Assembly (NCBI GenBank): GCA_028690665.1
Contig: JAQVAV010000005.1
Location: 62,001 to 126,000 of the forward strand
Direction of reading: 5' to 3'
Origin: Paludibacter sp.
Lineage (GTDB): Bacteria; Bacteroidota; Bacteroidia; Bacteroidales; Paludibacteraceae
Length of the DNA stretch: 64,000 nucleotides
Shown piece after piece: positions 7,780 through 16,875 of the stretch; within the stretch, counting starts at the first letter, position 1, and the number at the start of each line of letters is the position of its first letter. A model generated the notes under the pieces. It was not told the origin of the DNA, ran no database searches, and was given only the letters and a program-made list of their open reading frames with translations. A program made the translations under genes and the position numbers.

Positions 7780-8796
7780 ATGGAAATAGATTGGGCAAAT
7801 CTTGGATTCGGTTACATAAAAACCGATTACAACATCCGTTGTACATACAAGGACGGAGCGTGGGGAGAACTTGAAGTTCACGATACAGAGTATCTGAATC
7901 TTCACATGGCAGCAACATGTATTCACTACGGACAAGAAGTATTTGAAGGCTTGAAAGCCTATCGTGGCAAAGATGGTAAAGTCCGTATTTTCCGGGTGAA
8001 AGACAATGCTTTGCGCATGCAGGATTCATGTGCAGGCACTTTAATGCCTCAACTTCCGGTGGAAAAATTCATTGATGCCGTTTTAAAAGCCGTGAAACTT
8101 AACGAAAAGTTTATTCCGCCATACGAATCTCACGCATCTTTGTATATCCGGCCTGTTTTATTTGGAATCGGCCCTCAGGTCGGAGTTCGTCCGGCAACAG
8201 AATATTTGTTTATTGTATTCGTGACTCCTGTAGGACCTTACTTCAAAGGAGGATTTCAGACTACTCCTTTTGTTATCATGCGGGAATACGACCGATCGGC
8301 ACCTCTCGGCATGGGAAAATATAAAGTAGGTGGAAATTATGCAGCGAGTCTTGTGGCTGGTGAGCGTGTTCACCAAATGGGATATTCCAATATTTTTTAT
8401 CTCGATGCTAAAGAAAAGAAATATATTGACGAATGTGGTGCTGCTAATTTCTTCGGAATTAAAAACAACACTTATGTAACCCCACAATCTACGTCGATTC
8501 TACCATCGATCACCAATAAAAGTTTAATGACACTTGCAAAAGATTTGGGAATGACAGTAGAACAGCGGCATGTTCCTGTTGAAGAATTGGCTTCTTTTGA
8601 AGAAGCCGGAGCATGCGGAACAGCAGCAGTCATTAGTCCGATAGAAAAGATTGATGATTATGACGAAAAAATAACTTATACTTTTTCCAAAGATGGAAAA
8701 CCAGGCCCCGTTTGTGACAAACTCTATCATAAACTGATTGCCATACAATATGGCGATGAACCTGACACCCACGGGTGGGTTACTGTTTTAGAATAA
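7780..8796 (+). CDS. ilvE: Branched-chain amino acid aminotransferase
   Basis: Fold-type IV PLP aminotransferase interconverting Leu/Ile/Val and their 2-oxo acids. The Schiff-base lysine is in KVGGNYAAS (Lys182); other landmarks are VFEGLKAYRG near residue 55, LYIRPVLFG, and IDECGAANFF. Length 338 fits the eukaryotic-like BCAT subgroup common in Bacteroidota. It is followed by a hairpin terminator that overlaps the stop codon of the convergent gene. No leader or riboswitch is visible in the 65 bp upstream. Confidence 0.93.
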   Translation: MEIDWANLGFGYIKTDYNIRCTYKDGAWGELEVHDTEYLNLHMAATCIHYGQEVFEGLKAYRGKDGKVRIFRVKDNALRMQDSCAGTLMPQLPVEKFIDAVLKAVKLNEKFIPPYESHASLYIRPVLFGIGPQVGVRPATEYLFIVFVTPVGPYFKGGFQTTPFVIMREYDRSAPLGMGKYKVGGNYAASLVAGERVHQMGYSNIFYLDAKEKKYIDECGAANFFGIKNNTYVTPQSTSILPSITNKSLMTLAKDLGMTVEQRHVPVEELASFEEAGACGTAAVISPIEKIDDYDEKITYTFSKDGKPGPVCDKLYHKLIAIQYGDEPDTHGWVTVLE

Positions 8797-8802
8797 ATAC
8801 AA

Positions 8803-8834
8803 AAGAAGCCTGTAATTTGATTTACAGGCTTCTT
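8803..8834. terminator. Bidirectional terminator between ilvE and a convergent gene
   Basis: Perfect 13-bp stem AAGAAGCCTGTAA / TTACAGGCTTCTT with a 6-nt loop. The right arm includes the stop codon of the minus-strand gene. Confidence 0.8.
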
Positions 8835-9214
8835 CTTTCACTTACTATCATAAGAGCTTCATCTCTTAATTCCATTGGCAACTCTATGCGCCGCATCTGC
8901 AAACTTCTAAGCCAGGCGGCAACTTCACTTTCTTTTAATGTGTAAAACACATCCGACAATTGTTTGATCTGTTCTCCGGTAAAATTTTGAGGTTCTACAC
9001 CAGATAAAACATCCAATTCTTCATCATCGAAATATTCTACCTTATCATTTTTGCTTAACAGAGAATCTCTCTCGCAAACGGCATGTGCCCCGCAGCATTC
9101 TCCATCATTGTTAACAACAATTTCCGGTTCTTCATCCTTATTTCTTCGATTGAAATAAGTCAGGACCATGAGCAATACTCCAAAGAACACTAACGCTCCA
9201 ATTAACACCCACAT
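8822..9214 (-). CDS. Hypothetical single-span membrane protein with Cys/His motif
   Basis: A 130-residue protein with one N-terminal transmembrane helix (MWVLIGALVFFGVLLMVLTYF), a basic stop-transfer RRNK, a Cys/His cluster ECCGAHAVCERDSLL, an acidic stretch YFDDEELDVLSG, and a C-terminal helical region ending in ELRDEALMIVSERRSL. I recall similar proteins in Bacteroidales but know no function. The CCGAH...C cluster could bind a metal or an iron-sulfur cofactor on the cytosolic side (inference). A TAnnTTTG element (TAACTTTG, minus strand 9258-9265) lies 43 nt upstream. Confidence 0.7.
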   Translation of the reverse strand: MWVLIGALVFFGVLLMVLTYFNRRNKDEEPEIVVNNDGECCGAHAVCERDSLLSKNDKVEYFDDEELDVLSGVEPQNFTGEQIKQLSDVFYTLKESEVAAWLRSLQMRRIELPMELRDEALMIVSERRSL

Positions 9215-9257
9215 AATTATCTTTGCTTAATTTCTTAATACAACATAATTTTCGGTG

Positions 9258-9265
9258 CAAAGTTA
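9258..9265 (-). promoter_or_regulatory. -7 element upstream of the Cys/His membrane protein gene
   Basis: TAACTTTG on the minus strand, a perfect TAnnTTTG, 43 nt before the ATG at 9214. No convincing -33 element was seen. Confidence 0.4.
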
Positions 9266-9287
9266 ACTCTTTATGTATGAAAATTCG

Positions 9288-9295
9288 TACTTTTG
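9288..9295 (+). promoter_or_regulatory. -7 element upstream of porW
   Basis: TACTTTTG matches TAnnTTTG and lies about 90 nt before the TTG start of porW; the -33 element is degenerate. Confidence 0.4.
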
Positions 9296-9384
9296 TGAGT
9301 TAAAAACACAATAGATTAGACTTTTTTATGTTTGTATTTTGACTGCCGGATCTTTTTTTATTCATCTAATTAATATTGTAGCTT

Positions 9385-12300
9385 TTGAAACGTAAACGCT
9401 TCTATATCGCCATATCAATCATTCTATCGGTCTTTATTTCTGCTTGTTCATTAAAGAAAAACACACCTCAGACGCGGGCATTTCAGGCTTTGAATACGCG
9501 ATACAATGTTTACTTTAACGGCAAAACAAGCTACGATGAAGGATTGAAAAATATTCTGAAAGCCAACAAAGAAGACTACTCGAACATCATCCCGATGTAT
9601 CCTATCAGTAAACACGATAATGCCAAAGCGGCCACATCGAATATGGACCGTGTCATCGAGAAATGCCGGAAGTCGATAAAACTTCACTCCATAAAACAAA
9701 AACCTGAAAAAAATCTGAGGAAATGGAATGACCCGGAATATCGTCTATGGTATAATCAGGAAGAGTTTAATCCTGCTCTGAAAGAGGCATGGATGCTTTT
9801 GGCAAAAGCAGAATTCCATAAGTCAGATTTTATAGGTTCGGTAGGAACTTTCACTTATATCACCAGACATTATCCGGAAGACAAAGATATGGTTGCACGT
9901 TGTAAGCTCTGGATTGTACGTGCTTATGGTGAAATGGGCTGGATTTACGAAGCAGAGGAGGTGCTCTCAAAAATAAGGCAGGATGATCTGAAATCGTCGA
10001 GCATAGGTTTATTTACCTCCGTAAATGCAGACCTGCTGCTCAAAAAACATCAATACAAAGAAGCAATTCCTTTTCTTGAACTTGCGCTGAAAAAAGAAAG
10101 GAATAAAGACCTGAAACAGCGATTCACTTATCTGTTGGCCCAACTTTACATGAAAAGCGGAGATAAAAAAAATGCTTTCGATGCTTTTTCAAAAGTAATT
10201 AAAATGAATCCTCCCTACGAAATGGAATTTAATGCAAGGATTTATCGGGCTGAACTTGACAATCAAAATGTTGATGCTGTACGCAAAGAACTCACTAAAA
10301 TGACCAAAAATGCGAACAACAAAGACTATTTAGATCAAATTAATTATGCTCTTGGGATGACCTATATACAACATAATGACACCCTGAAAGCTATTGAATA
10401 TTTCAACAAATCGGTAGAAGCAAGTACCCGGAACGGATTTGATAAAGCATTGACTCTAATTACGCTGGGCGACCTATATTACCAAAAACAAAATTACATA
10501 AAATCTCAACCTTGTTACGATGAGGCATCAAAAATCATAACAGTTGACAATGACGATTATAAACGTGTATCAAAATTAGCCGAGACATTAGGCGAATTAG
10601 TTGTACAATACGAAACAGTGCAACTTCAGGACAGTCTGCAATATTTGTCAACTTTGACTGTTGACAAACAACTTGAGATTATCAATAAAGTTATTGAGAA
10701 ACTTAAAGCCGACGAAAAAGCGGCAGAAGAAGCACAAAAAGCAGCTGCTGAAAAACAAACAAATGACGCTATGAATGGTATGCCTGCTCTCGGAATAGGT
10801 ACCGCAGGAGAATGGTATTTTTACAACGCCAATCTGATAAAATCGGGTGAAAGTCAGTTTCTCAAGAAATGGGGTAATCGCAAACTTGAAGACAACTGGC
10901 GCCGAACAAACAAATCGGCTCCACTGTTTGCAGAGGATAATACAGAAAACAAAGATGACCTTGAACAGGCAAGTGATACAACGGCTCAAAAGCCAGATGT
11001 AACAGACAATAAGAACCCTGAGTTTTACATAAAACAAATTCCGAAAACTCCGGCACAAATTGCACAATCAAATGTTCTGATTGCAGATGCCTTATTCAAC
11101 ATGGGAATTATTTATAAAGATAAAATAGAAGACTTTACACAGGCTGTAAAAACTTTTGAAGAATTCATACAGCGTTTTCCAAATGATACAAGAATAGCTC
11201 AGGCATATTACGAATGCTATATGCTGGGAATAAAAACAAATGACAGCAATTTATCCGAACTGTATAAAAACAAACTGATTGCCGAGTTTCCAAAATCAAA
11301 ATATGTTGAAGTTATTTCTCAACCGGATTATCTGGAACGAATGGAACGCATGTATCAGGAACAAGACTCGTTGTATACAGTTACTTACGAAGCCTATAAC
11401 AGAAGCGATTTCAGTACTGTAAAAAAAACGGTCGATTTCGTAAAAATGAATTATCCTTTATCGTCTCTCATGCCTAAATTTTTATTTTTGAATGCGTTGA
11501 CTATTGGAAAGACTCAAAATCAAACCGAATTTGCCAAGGAGCTGAATGAAATAGTGGCAAAATATCCGGAGAGTGATGTGAGCGCTATGTCGAAAGATAT
11601 TTTAGCCCTTATGATGCAGGGAAAAGAGTCGAAAAAAGGAACAACAACTCAGGGAAGTTTGCTGGCATTGCGTGACAAAGAAACAAAAACGGCAGAAGAT
11701 TCGGAAATTAAGAAAAAGAAATTCACAACGGACAAAGAATCAAAGCACCGCCTACTATTAATTACATCGGCAGATAAAGATGGATTGAACAAGCTGTTAT
11801 ACAACATCGCGGCATTTAACTTTACACGTTTTATGATAAAAGATTTCGATCTGGCCATTACAAAACTTGACTCAACACAAACAATTCTTTCGGTTACAAA
11901 CTTTGATTCGTATGACGAAGTCGACTGGTATATTAACTCCATCAACAACGATCCGGCGATTGCATCTCTCTTAAATGAGATGAAAGTTCAGGAAGTAAAT
12001 ATATCGGAAGAAAACTTTGGAACTATGCGTGCACTCCTCGGATTAGACGCATATCTTGAGTTTGCAGCACATAATCTATCGCAAGGCAAAGCCACGAAGA
12101 AACACAATGAAACCATTGCCGAAACTATGGCCATGAAAAAAACGATACCCGAAACGAAAGCCATTGCCCCAGCCAATGCGCAAACGCCGACAAGTACTAA
12201 AAAAACTGAAACAAAACCGACAGAGACAGCCAAAACACAAGAACAAAATATAGCCCAGAACAAACCTCAAAGCGCTGAAAAAGAAACAAAAGCGGCCGAT

Positions 12301-12717
12301 AATAAACCTCAGCAACAGGCAGGCGTGGACGATACGCCATTGTTTAAAAATCTGTATGCTTACAAACCAAATGATCCTCATTTTGTTGCAATTACAATAT
12401 TGTCGGGAAATTTGGATTACGAAAAAGTAAAAGCCGCCTTTGATACCTATAATGCTCAAAATTATAGCATGTTGAATTTAAAGCTGAATAAAGAAACTGT
12501 TGATAAACAACAAGTGATAATTATCGGTACATTTGCAGATGCCAATGTTGCAAAATCGTATCTCTATCGCATGGTGAAAGAAAATTCACTAATGAACACT
12601 CTGAAAGGCACTGATTATCGTAACTTACTTGGTACCCAACGGAATTTGAATGTCATGATGCAAAACAATGCAATGAGTGTTTATTTTGAATTTATGCGTG
12701 AATATTATTTGAAATAA
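9385..12717 (+). CDS. porW: T9SS lipoprotein PorW/SprE with TPR repeats
   Basis: Large outer-membrane lipoprotein needed for type IX secretion and, in gliders, motility. A lipoprotein signal ends at SVFISAC (Cys21), followed by the family opening ALNTRYNVYFNGKTSYDEGL, several TPR-like helix pairs over residues 140-420 and 560-680, and a long Lys/Thr/Gln-rich linker around 890-960 before a final globular domain. Length 1110 fits PorW/SprE. The start is TTG: an in-frame TAG lies one codon further upstream, and no ATG occurs before the lipobox. porX follows 14 bp downstream. Symbol assigned from architecture and neighbour. Confidence 0.83.
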   Translation: MKRKRFYIAISIILSVFISACSLKKNTPQTRAFQALNTRYNVYFNGKTSYDEGLKNILKANKEDYSNIIPMYPISKHDNAKAATSNMDRVIEKCRKSIKLHSIKQKPEKNLRKWNDPEYRLWYNQEEFNPALKEAWMLLAKAEFHKSDFIGSVGTFTYITRHYPEDKDMVARCKLWIVRAYGEMGWIYEAEEVLSKIRQDDLKSSSIGLFTSVNADLLLKKHQYKEAIPFLELALKKERNKDLKQRFTYLLAQLYMKSGDKKNAFDAFSKVIKMNPPYEMEFNARIYRAELDNQNVDAVRKELTKMTKNANNKDYLDQINYALGMTYIQHNDTLKAIEYFNKSVEASTRNGFDKALTLITLGDLYYQKQNYIKSQPCYDEASKIITVDNDDYKRVSKLAETLGELVVQYETVQLQDSLQYLSTLTVDKQLEIINKVIEKLKADEKAAEEAQKAAAEKQTNDAMNGMPALGIGTAGEWYFYNANLIKSGESQFLKKWGNRKLEDNWRRTNKSAPLFAEDNTENKDDLEQASDTTAQKPDVTDNKNPEFYIKQIPKTPAQIAQSNVLIADALFNMGIIYKDKIEDFTQAVKTFEEFIQRFPNDTRIAQAYYECYMLGIKTNDSNLSELYKNKLIAEFPKSKYVEVISQPDYLERMERMYQEQDSLYTVTYEAYNRSDFSTVKKTVDFVKMNYPLSSLMPKFLFLNALTIGKTQNQTEFAKELNEIVAKYPESDVSAMSKDILALMMQGKESKKGTTTQGSLLALRDKETKTAEDSEIKKKKFTTDKESKHRLLLITSADKDGLNKLLYNIAAFNFTRFMIKDFDLAITKLDSTQTILSVTNFDSYDEVDWYINSINNDPAIASLLNEMKVQEVNISEENFGTMRALLGLDAYLEFAAHNLSQGKATKKHNETIAETMAMKKTIPETKAIAPANAQTPTSTKKTETKPTETAKTQEQNIAQNKPQSAEKETKAADNKPQQQAGVDDTPLFKNLYAYKPNDPHFVAITILSGNLDYEKVKAAFDTYNAQNYSMLNLKLNKETVDKQQVIIIGTFADANVAKSYLYRMVKENSLMNTLKGTDYRNLLGTQRNLNVMMQNNAMSVYFEFMREYYLK

Positions 12718-12731
12718 AAAAAAGATTATTT

Positions 12732-14279
12732 ATGAAAAAAGACCGCATACTTTGGGCTGATGACGAAATCGATTTATTGCGTGCATATATTCTTTTTCTC
12801 GAAGAAAAGGGATATGAAGTTATAACTGCCACTAACGGGAAGGATGCTGTCGACTTGTGCCAGAAAGAAACATTTGATATTATTTTCTTAGATGAGAATA
12901 TGCCCGGATTAAGCGGATTGGAAACACTTAATCAGATCAAAGAAATCAGCCCGGACGTCCCCATGGTCATGATTACCAAAAACGAAGAAGAAGACCTCAT
13001 GAATATGGCCATCGGAAATAAAATTGCCGATTATCTGACGAAACCGGTTAATCCAAGTCAGATTTTGTTGACGCTAAAAAAGAATATCCACAAAAAAGAA
13101 ATTGTAACCGAACATGCCACTTCGTCGTATCGTTCAGAATTTGGAAAAATTGGTATGCAAATCAATGATTCGCTAACTTACGAAGACTGGGTGGAAGTTT
13201 ATAAAAAGCTTATTTACTGGGAGCTGGAATTAGCCGAGACCGATAACGGCATGGATGAAATGCTCAAAATGCAAAAATCGGAAGCAAATAATACTTTTAA
13301 TAAATTTGTTCGTAGAAACTATCTGTCATGGTTCGATGACGTAGAAAACCGACCACTTTTAAGCCCGGATATCTTCAAGAAAAAAGTCTTCCCGCTCTTA
13401 GATAATGGCGATAAAGTATTTTTTATTCTTGTAGATAATTTTCGTTACGACCAATGGAAAATAATTCGCGAAATGATGAGCGAGTTTTTCACATTCACCG
13501 ATGAAGGAATGTATTGCAGTATGCTGCCTACGGCAACTCAATATGCCAGGAATGCAATTTTTTCGGGCTTATGGCCATTGCAGATACAGCAAATGTTTCC
13601 GCACCTTTGGGTGGACGAAGAAGAGGATGAAGGCAAAAACCTGAATGAGAAAGATTTGATAGAAACTCAGTTACAACGATTCAGAAAAAACTATTCATTT
13701 TCTTATCATAAAGTAAACGAATCATCATTCTGCGAAAAACTGATCGATCAGTTGCCCCGCTTGGACAATAATCAGCTAAATGTTATTGTGCTGAATTTCA
13801 TTGATATGTTGTCACATGCACGTACCGAATCAAAAATGATGCGTGAACTGGCTAATGACGAAGAAGCATATCGTTCGCTTACTTTATCATGGTTCAAACA
13901 CTCAGCAACCTATGAATTAATGAAAGCAATTTCGAAGCGTGGTTTTAAAGTTATTTTCACAACTGATCACGGCACAATTCAGGTAAACAATCCAATTAAG
14001 GTTATCGGAGACAAAAACACCAACGTGAATCTACGCTATAAGGTAGGCAAAAATCTGAGTTACAATAAAAAAGAAGTTTTTGAAATAACCCAACCGGCTA
14101 AAGCAGGTCTGCCAAGTCCGAATGTAAGTTCAACTTATATTTTTGCTGGGAATGATGATTTTTTTGCTTATCCGAATAATTATAATTATTATGTCGGTTA
14201 TTACAAAAACACGTTCCAGCACGGTGGCATTTCATTGGAAGAAATGTTGGTGCCACTGATAGTTATGGAACCTAAATAA
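12732..14279 (+). CDS. porX: T9SS regulator PorX: receiver plus PglZ-type phosphatase domain
   Basis: Response regulator controlling T9SS gene expression. The receiver domain (1-120) has the acidic pair WADDE, phospho-acceptor Asp54 in IIFLDENMPG, Thr82 and Lys104. There is no DNA-binding domain; residues from about 150 to the end form an alkaline-phosphatase-superfamily (PglZ-like) domain with ILVDNFRYDQW, MLPTATQYARNAIFSG, and FTTDHGTIQ, the metal-site motifs. Published PorX work reports zinc binding and oligonucleotide phosphodiesterase activity for this effector. It directly follows porW, a second T9SS component, suggesting co-transcription. Confidence 0.92.
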   Translation: MKKDRILWADDEIDLLRAYILFLEEKGYEVITATNGKDAVDLCQKETFDIIFLDENMPGLSGLETLNQIKEISPDVPMVMITKNEEEDLMNMAIGNKIADYLTKPVNPSQILLTLKKNIHKKEIVTEHATSSYRSEFGKIGMQINDSLTYEDWVEVYKKLIYWELELAETDNGMDEMLKMQKSEANNTFNKFVRRNYLSWFDDVENRPLLSPDIFKKKVFPLLDNGDKVFFILVDNFRYDQWKIIREMMSEFFTFTDEGMYCSMLPTATQYARNAIFSGLWPLQIQQMFPHLWVDEEEDEGKNLNEKDLIETQLQRFRKNYSFSYHKVNESSFCEKLIDQLPRLDNNQLNVIVLNFIDMLSHARTESKMMRELANDEEAYRSLTLSWFKHSATYELMKAISKRGFKVIFTTDHGTIQVNNPIKVIGDKNTNVNLRYKVGKNLSYNKKEVFEITQPAKAGLPSPNVSSTYIFAGNDDFFAYPNNYNYYVGYYKNTFQHGGISLEEMLVPLIVMEPK

Positions 14280-14471
14280 TTTACTATTTTCGAATTTTCA
14301 ATAAATATTTAAAATAAAGAACCCATAACCGGGATAAAAATCAGTTTTATAAAGTCAATCAGGTCGTAAAGTTGTAAAAAATTAAAACAGAATAAAATAC
14401 AAAAACAAATCGGAACGAGACTCAAGGTCCGGACTATTTTAAACATCGGTATTTGTCTTTATTCTTTACTC

Positions 14472-14501
14472 TTTGTTCTTTTGTCTAATAGCGTAGCTTT
14501 A
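14472..14501 (+). promoter_or_regulatory. Probable promoter of argF'
   Basis: TTTG-N18-TAGCTTTA, one mismatch in the -7 element, ending 27 nt before the argF' ATG. The remaining 14280-14471 stretch shows nothing recognisable. Confidence 0.4.
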
Positions 14502-14528
14502 TATTTCTGGTTCTAAAAAATTAAATAC

Positions 14529-15485
14529 ATGAAAACATATACAAACGTCAAAGACCTCGGAAATTTGCAGGAGGCCGTAAAAGAAGCATTAGAAATAAAA
14601 AAGAACCGTTATGCCTACAAGCACATCGGCGAAAATAAAACTTTGTTGATGGTATTTTTCAATTCAAGTCTGCGTACCCGTCTTAGTACTCAAAAAGCAG
14701 GCATGAATTTAGGTATGAACACCATGGTGCTCGATGTAAATGCCGGAGCATGGAAACTTGAAACTGAACGGGGCGTCGTTATGGATGGCGACAAACCGGA
14801 GCACATTCTGGAAGCCATTCCGGTGATGGCAAGTTACTGTGATATAATCGGAGTTCGTTCTTTTGCCCGCTTCGAAAGCAAAAAGTTCGATTACGAAGAA
14901 ACCATTATTAACCAATTTATTCAATATTCCGGCAAGCCGGTTTTCAGTATGGAAGCAGCAACCGGTCATCCGCTTCAGGCATTTGCCGACCTGATTACTA
15001 TTGAAGAATATAAAAAAATAGCCCGTCCGAAAGTTGTTCTTACCTGGGCACCGCATCCACGCGCACTTCCGCAGGCTGTTCCAAACTCATTCGCCGATTT
15101 TATGAACGAGGCCGATGTGGATTTTGTAATTACACATCCAGAAGGTTATGAACTGGCACCTCAATTTGTACGCGGGGCTCATATCGAATATGATCAAATG
15201 AAAGCCTTTGAGGGGGCTGATTTTATTTATGCCAAGAGCTGGGCTGCTTATGAAGATCCTAACTATGGAAAAGTACTCAGCACCGACCGCTCGTGGACTG
15301 TAAGCGACCGACAAATGGCCAAGACCAACAAGGCATATTTCATGCACTGTTTGCCGGTTCGCCGCAATATGATTGTAACCGACGATGTAATCGAAAGCCC
15401 ACAGTCCATTGTAATACCCGAAGCTGCTAACCGCGAGATATCAGCTCAAACAGTTATTAAACGTTTATTGGAAAGTAATTATTAA
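14529..15485 (+). CDS. argF': N-succinylornithine carbamoyltransferase (ArgF' type)
   Basis: Transcarbamylase of the variant Bacteroidetes arginine pathway that works on acylated ornithine. Carbamoyl-phosphate site FFNSSLRTR, HPLQAFADL, and MHCLPVRRN are all present; length 318 fits. The residue that decides acyl specificity is visible: GDKPEH contains Pro90, the residue found in the Bacteroides fragilis succinylornithine enzyme, whereas the acetylornithine enzyme has Glu at the equivalent place. I therefore predict N-succinyl-L-ornithine as substrate. apt and argB follow on the same strand. Confidence 0.9.
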   Translation: MKTYTNVKDLGNLQEAVKEALEIKKNRYAYKHIGENKTLLMVFFNSSLRTRLSTQKAGMNLGMNTMVLDVNAGAWKLETERGVVMDGDKPEHILEAIPVMASYCDIIGVRSFARFESKKFDYEETIINQFIQYSGKPVFSMEAATGHPLQAFADLITIEEYKKIARPKVVLTWAPHPRALPQAVPNSFADFMNEADVDFVITHPEGYELAPQFVRGAHIEYDQMKAFEGADFIYAKSWAAYEDPNYGKVLSTDRSWTVSDRQMAKTNKAYFMHCLPVRRNMIVTDDVIESPQSIVIPEAANREISAQTVIKRLLESNY

Positions 15486-15494
15486 ACAATTATC

Positions 15495-16019
15495 ATGAAT
15501 ATAGAACAAGTTATTGCCTCAATACGGGATGTCCCTGATTTCCCGAAACCGGGCATTTTATTTAAAGATATTACAACGGCAATGAAAGATGCCGAGGTAC
15601 TGCACTTCATTGCAGACCAGTTATACGATTATTATAAAGACAAAGGAATCACCAAAGTTGTTGGTGTCGAAAGCCGGGGATTCGTTCTTGGAAGCATTCT
15701 GGCCTATAAGTTGAATGCCGGTTTTGTTTTGCTACGTAAGCCGGGAAAATTACCGGCAGAAACTTATCGTGTTGAGTACGATCTGGAATATGGAAGCGAT
15801 GCGCTCGAAATCCATAAAGATGCTATTGATGAAAAGGACATTGTCCTCTTACACGACGATTTATTGGCTACCGGAGGAAGTGCCGGAGCAGCGTTGAAGT
15901 TGCTTGATATGTTTCATCCGGCGTCAGTTTTTGTAAGTTTTCTGATTGAGCTGGAATTTCTTAATGGTCGTCCACGTTTAGAAGGAGCAAAAGATATTCA
16001 TTCATTAATTCAATTCTAA
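15495..16019 (+). CDS. apt: Adenine phosphoribosyltransferase
   Basis: Purine salvage enzyme converting adenine and PRPP to AMP. The N-terminal VPDFPKPGILFKDIT is diagnostic for APRT, VVGVESRGFVLG follows, and the PRPP loop is VLLHDDLLATGGSAGA. Length 174 is standard. It starts 9 bp after argF', lying between two arginine genes, so it is probably co-transcribed with them although it belongs to a different pathway. Confidence 0.93.
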   Translation: MNIEQVIASIRDVPDFPKPGILFKDITTAMKDAEVLHFIADQLYDYYKDKGITKVVGVESRGFVLGSILAYKLNAGFVLLRKPGKLPAETYRVEYDLEYGSDALEIHKDAIDEKDIVLLHDDLLATGGSAGAALKLLDMFHPASVFVSFLIELEFLNGRPRLEGAKDIHSLIQF

Positions 16020-16102
16020 GATCTCATAAACACTAAATTTTTAGAGCACAAATTATAATTTGAATATTTTGTGTATTTAGATGAACTTCGAGACTAAAAT
16101 AA

Positions 16103-16873
16103 ATGGAAAAACTTATTCTTGTAAAAGTCGGTGGAAAAATTGTAGAGGAAACCGAAACACTTAACCAATTACTGTCCGATTTTTCTAAAATCAAAGGGCA
16201 TAAAGTTCTGGTACATGGCGGAGGACGTTCTGCAACAGCCATTGCAGCGAAACTCGGCATCGAAAGTAAGATGGTAAATGGTCGCCGGATTACAGATGCT
16301 GAAACTCTGAAAGTAGTAACCATGGTTTACGGAGGTTTGGTGAACAAACAAATTGTAGCCGGATTACAGGCTATCGGAGTAAATGCTTTAGGTCTGACCG
16401 GAGCGGACATGAATTATATGTGTTCAGAGAAACGCCCGGTACAAGATGTCGATTATGGCTTTGTAGGTGATGTAAAAGAAGTGAATGCCGGAATTTTAGC
16501 AGATTTGATTGTCCGTGAAGTGGTGCCAGTCCTTGCTCCGCTTACACACGACAAACAGGGGAACATGCTTAATACGAATGCAGATACGATTGCAGCGGAA
16601 GCGGCAAAAGCCCTCTCTAAATTTTTTGACGTAACATTAATGTATTGTTTCGAGAAAAAAGGTGTGCTGAAAAATGAGCATGATGATGAAAGCGTTATTT
16701 CGGAAATTACGCCCGAAATTTTTGAAAAATACGTCTCAGAAGGCATTATTTCAGGCGGAATGATTCCTAAATTAGAAAATTCGTTCGAAGCTATTCATGC
16801 CGGAGTAAAACAGGTTATCATTACCCGGGCCGACCAAATCCATACTGAACATGGAACAAAAATTATTATATAA
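16103..16873 (+). CDS. argB: Acetyl/acylglutamate kinase
   Basis: Phosphorylates the gamma-carboxyl of N-acylglutamate in arginine synthesis. Visible motifs: LVKVGGKIVEE at the N-terminus, KVLVHGGGRSAT (phosphate and substrate loop), VNGRRITDAETL, NTNADTIAAEAA, and SGGMIPKLENS near the end. Length 256 fits the short, non-hexameric ArgB group. Given Pro90 in the nearby ArgF', the natural substrate may be N-succinylglutamate rather than N-acetylglutamate (inference). The following esterase gene starts 2 bp after the stop. Confidence 0.92.
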   Translation: MEKLILVKVGGKIVEETETLNQLLSDFSKIKGHKVLVHGGGRSATAIAAKLGIESKMVNGRRITDAETLKVVTMVYGGLVNKQIVAGLQAIGVNALGLTGADMNYMCSEKRPVQDVDYGFVGDVKEVNAGILADLIVREVVPVLAPLTHDKQGNMLNTNADTIAAEAAKALSKFFDVTLMYCFEKKGVLKNEHDDESVISEITPEIFEKYVSEGIISGGMIPKLENSFEAIHAGVKQVIITRADQIHTEHGTKIII

Positions 16874-16875
16874 TC

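Noticed and set aside
11988-12459. Overlapping antisense frames opposite the porW linker
   Set aside because: Phe/Cys/Arg-rich translations arise from the Lys/Thr-rich porW linker read backwards; no independent coding signal.
15495-16019. apt between argF' and argB as evidence for horizontal insertion
   Set aside because: Same strand, 9-bp spacing and similar composition to neighbours; ordinary operon mixing is enough.
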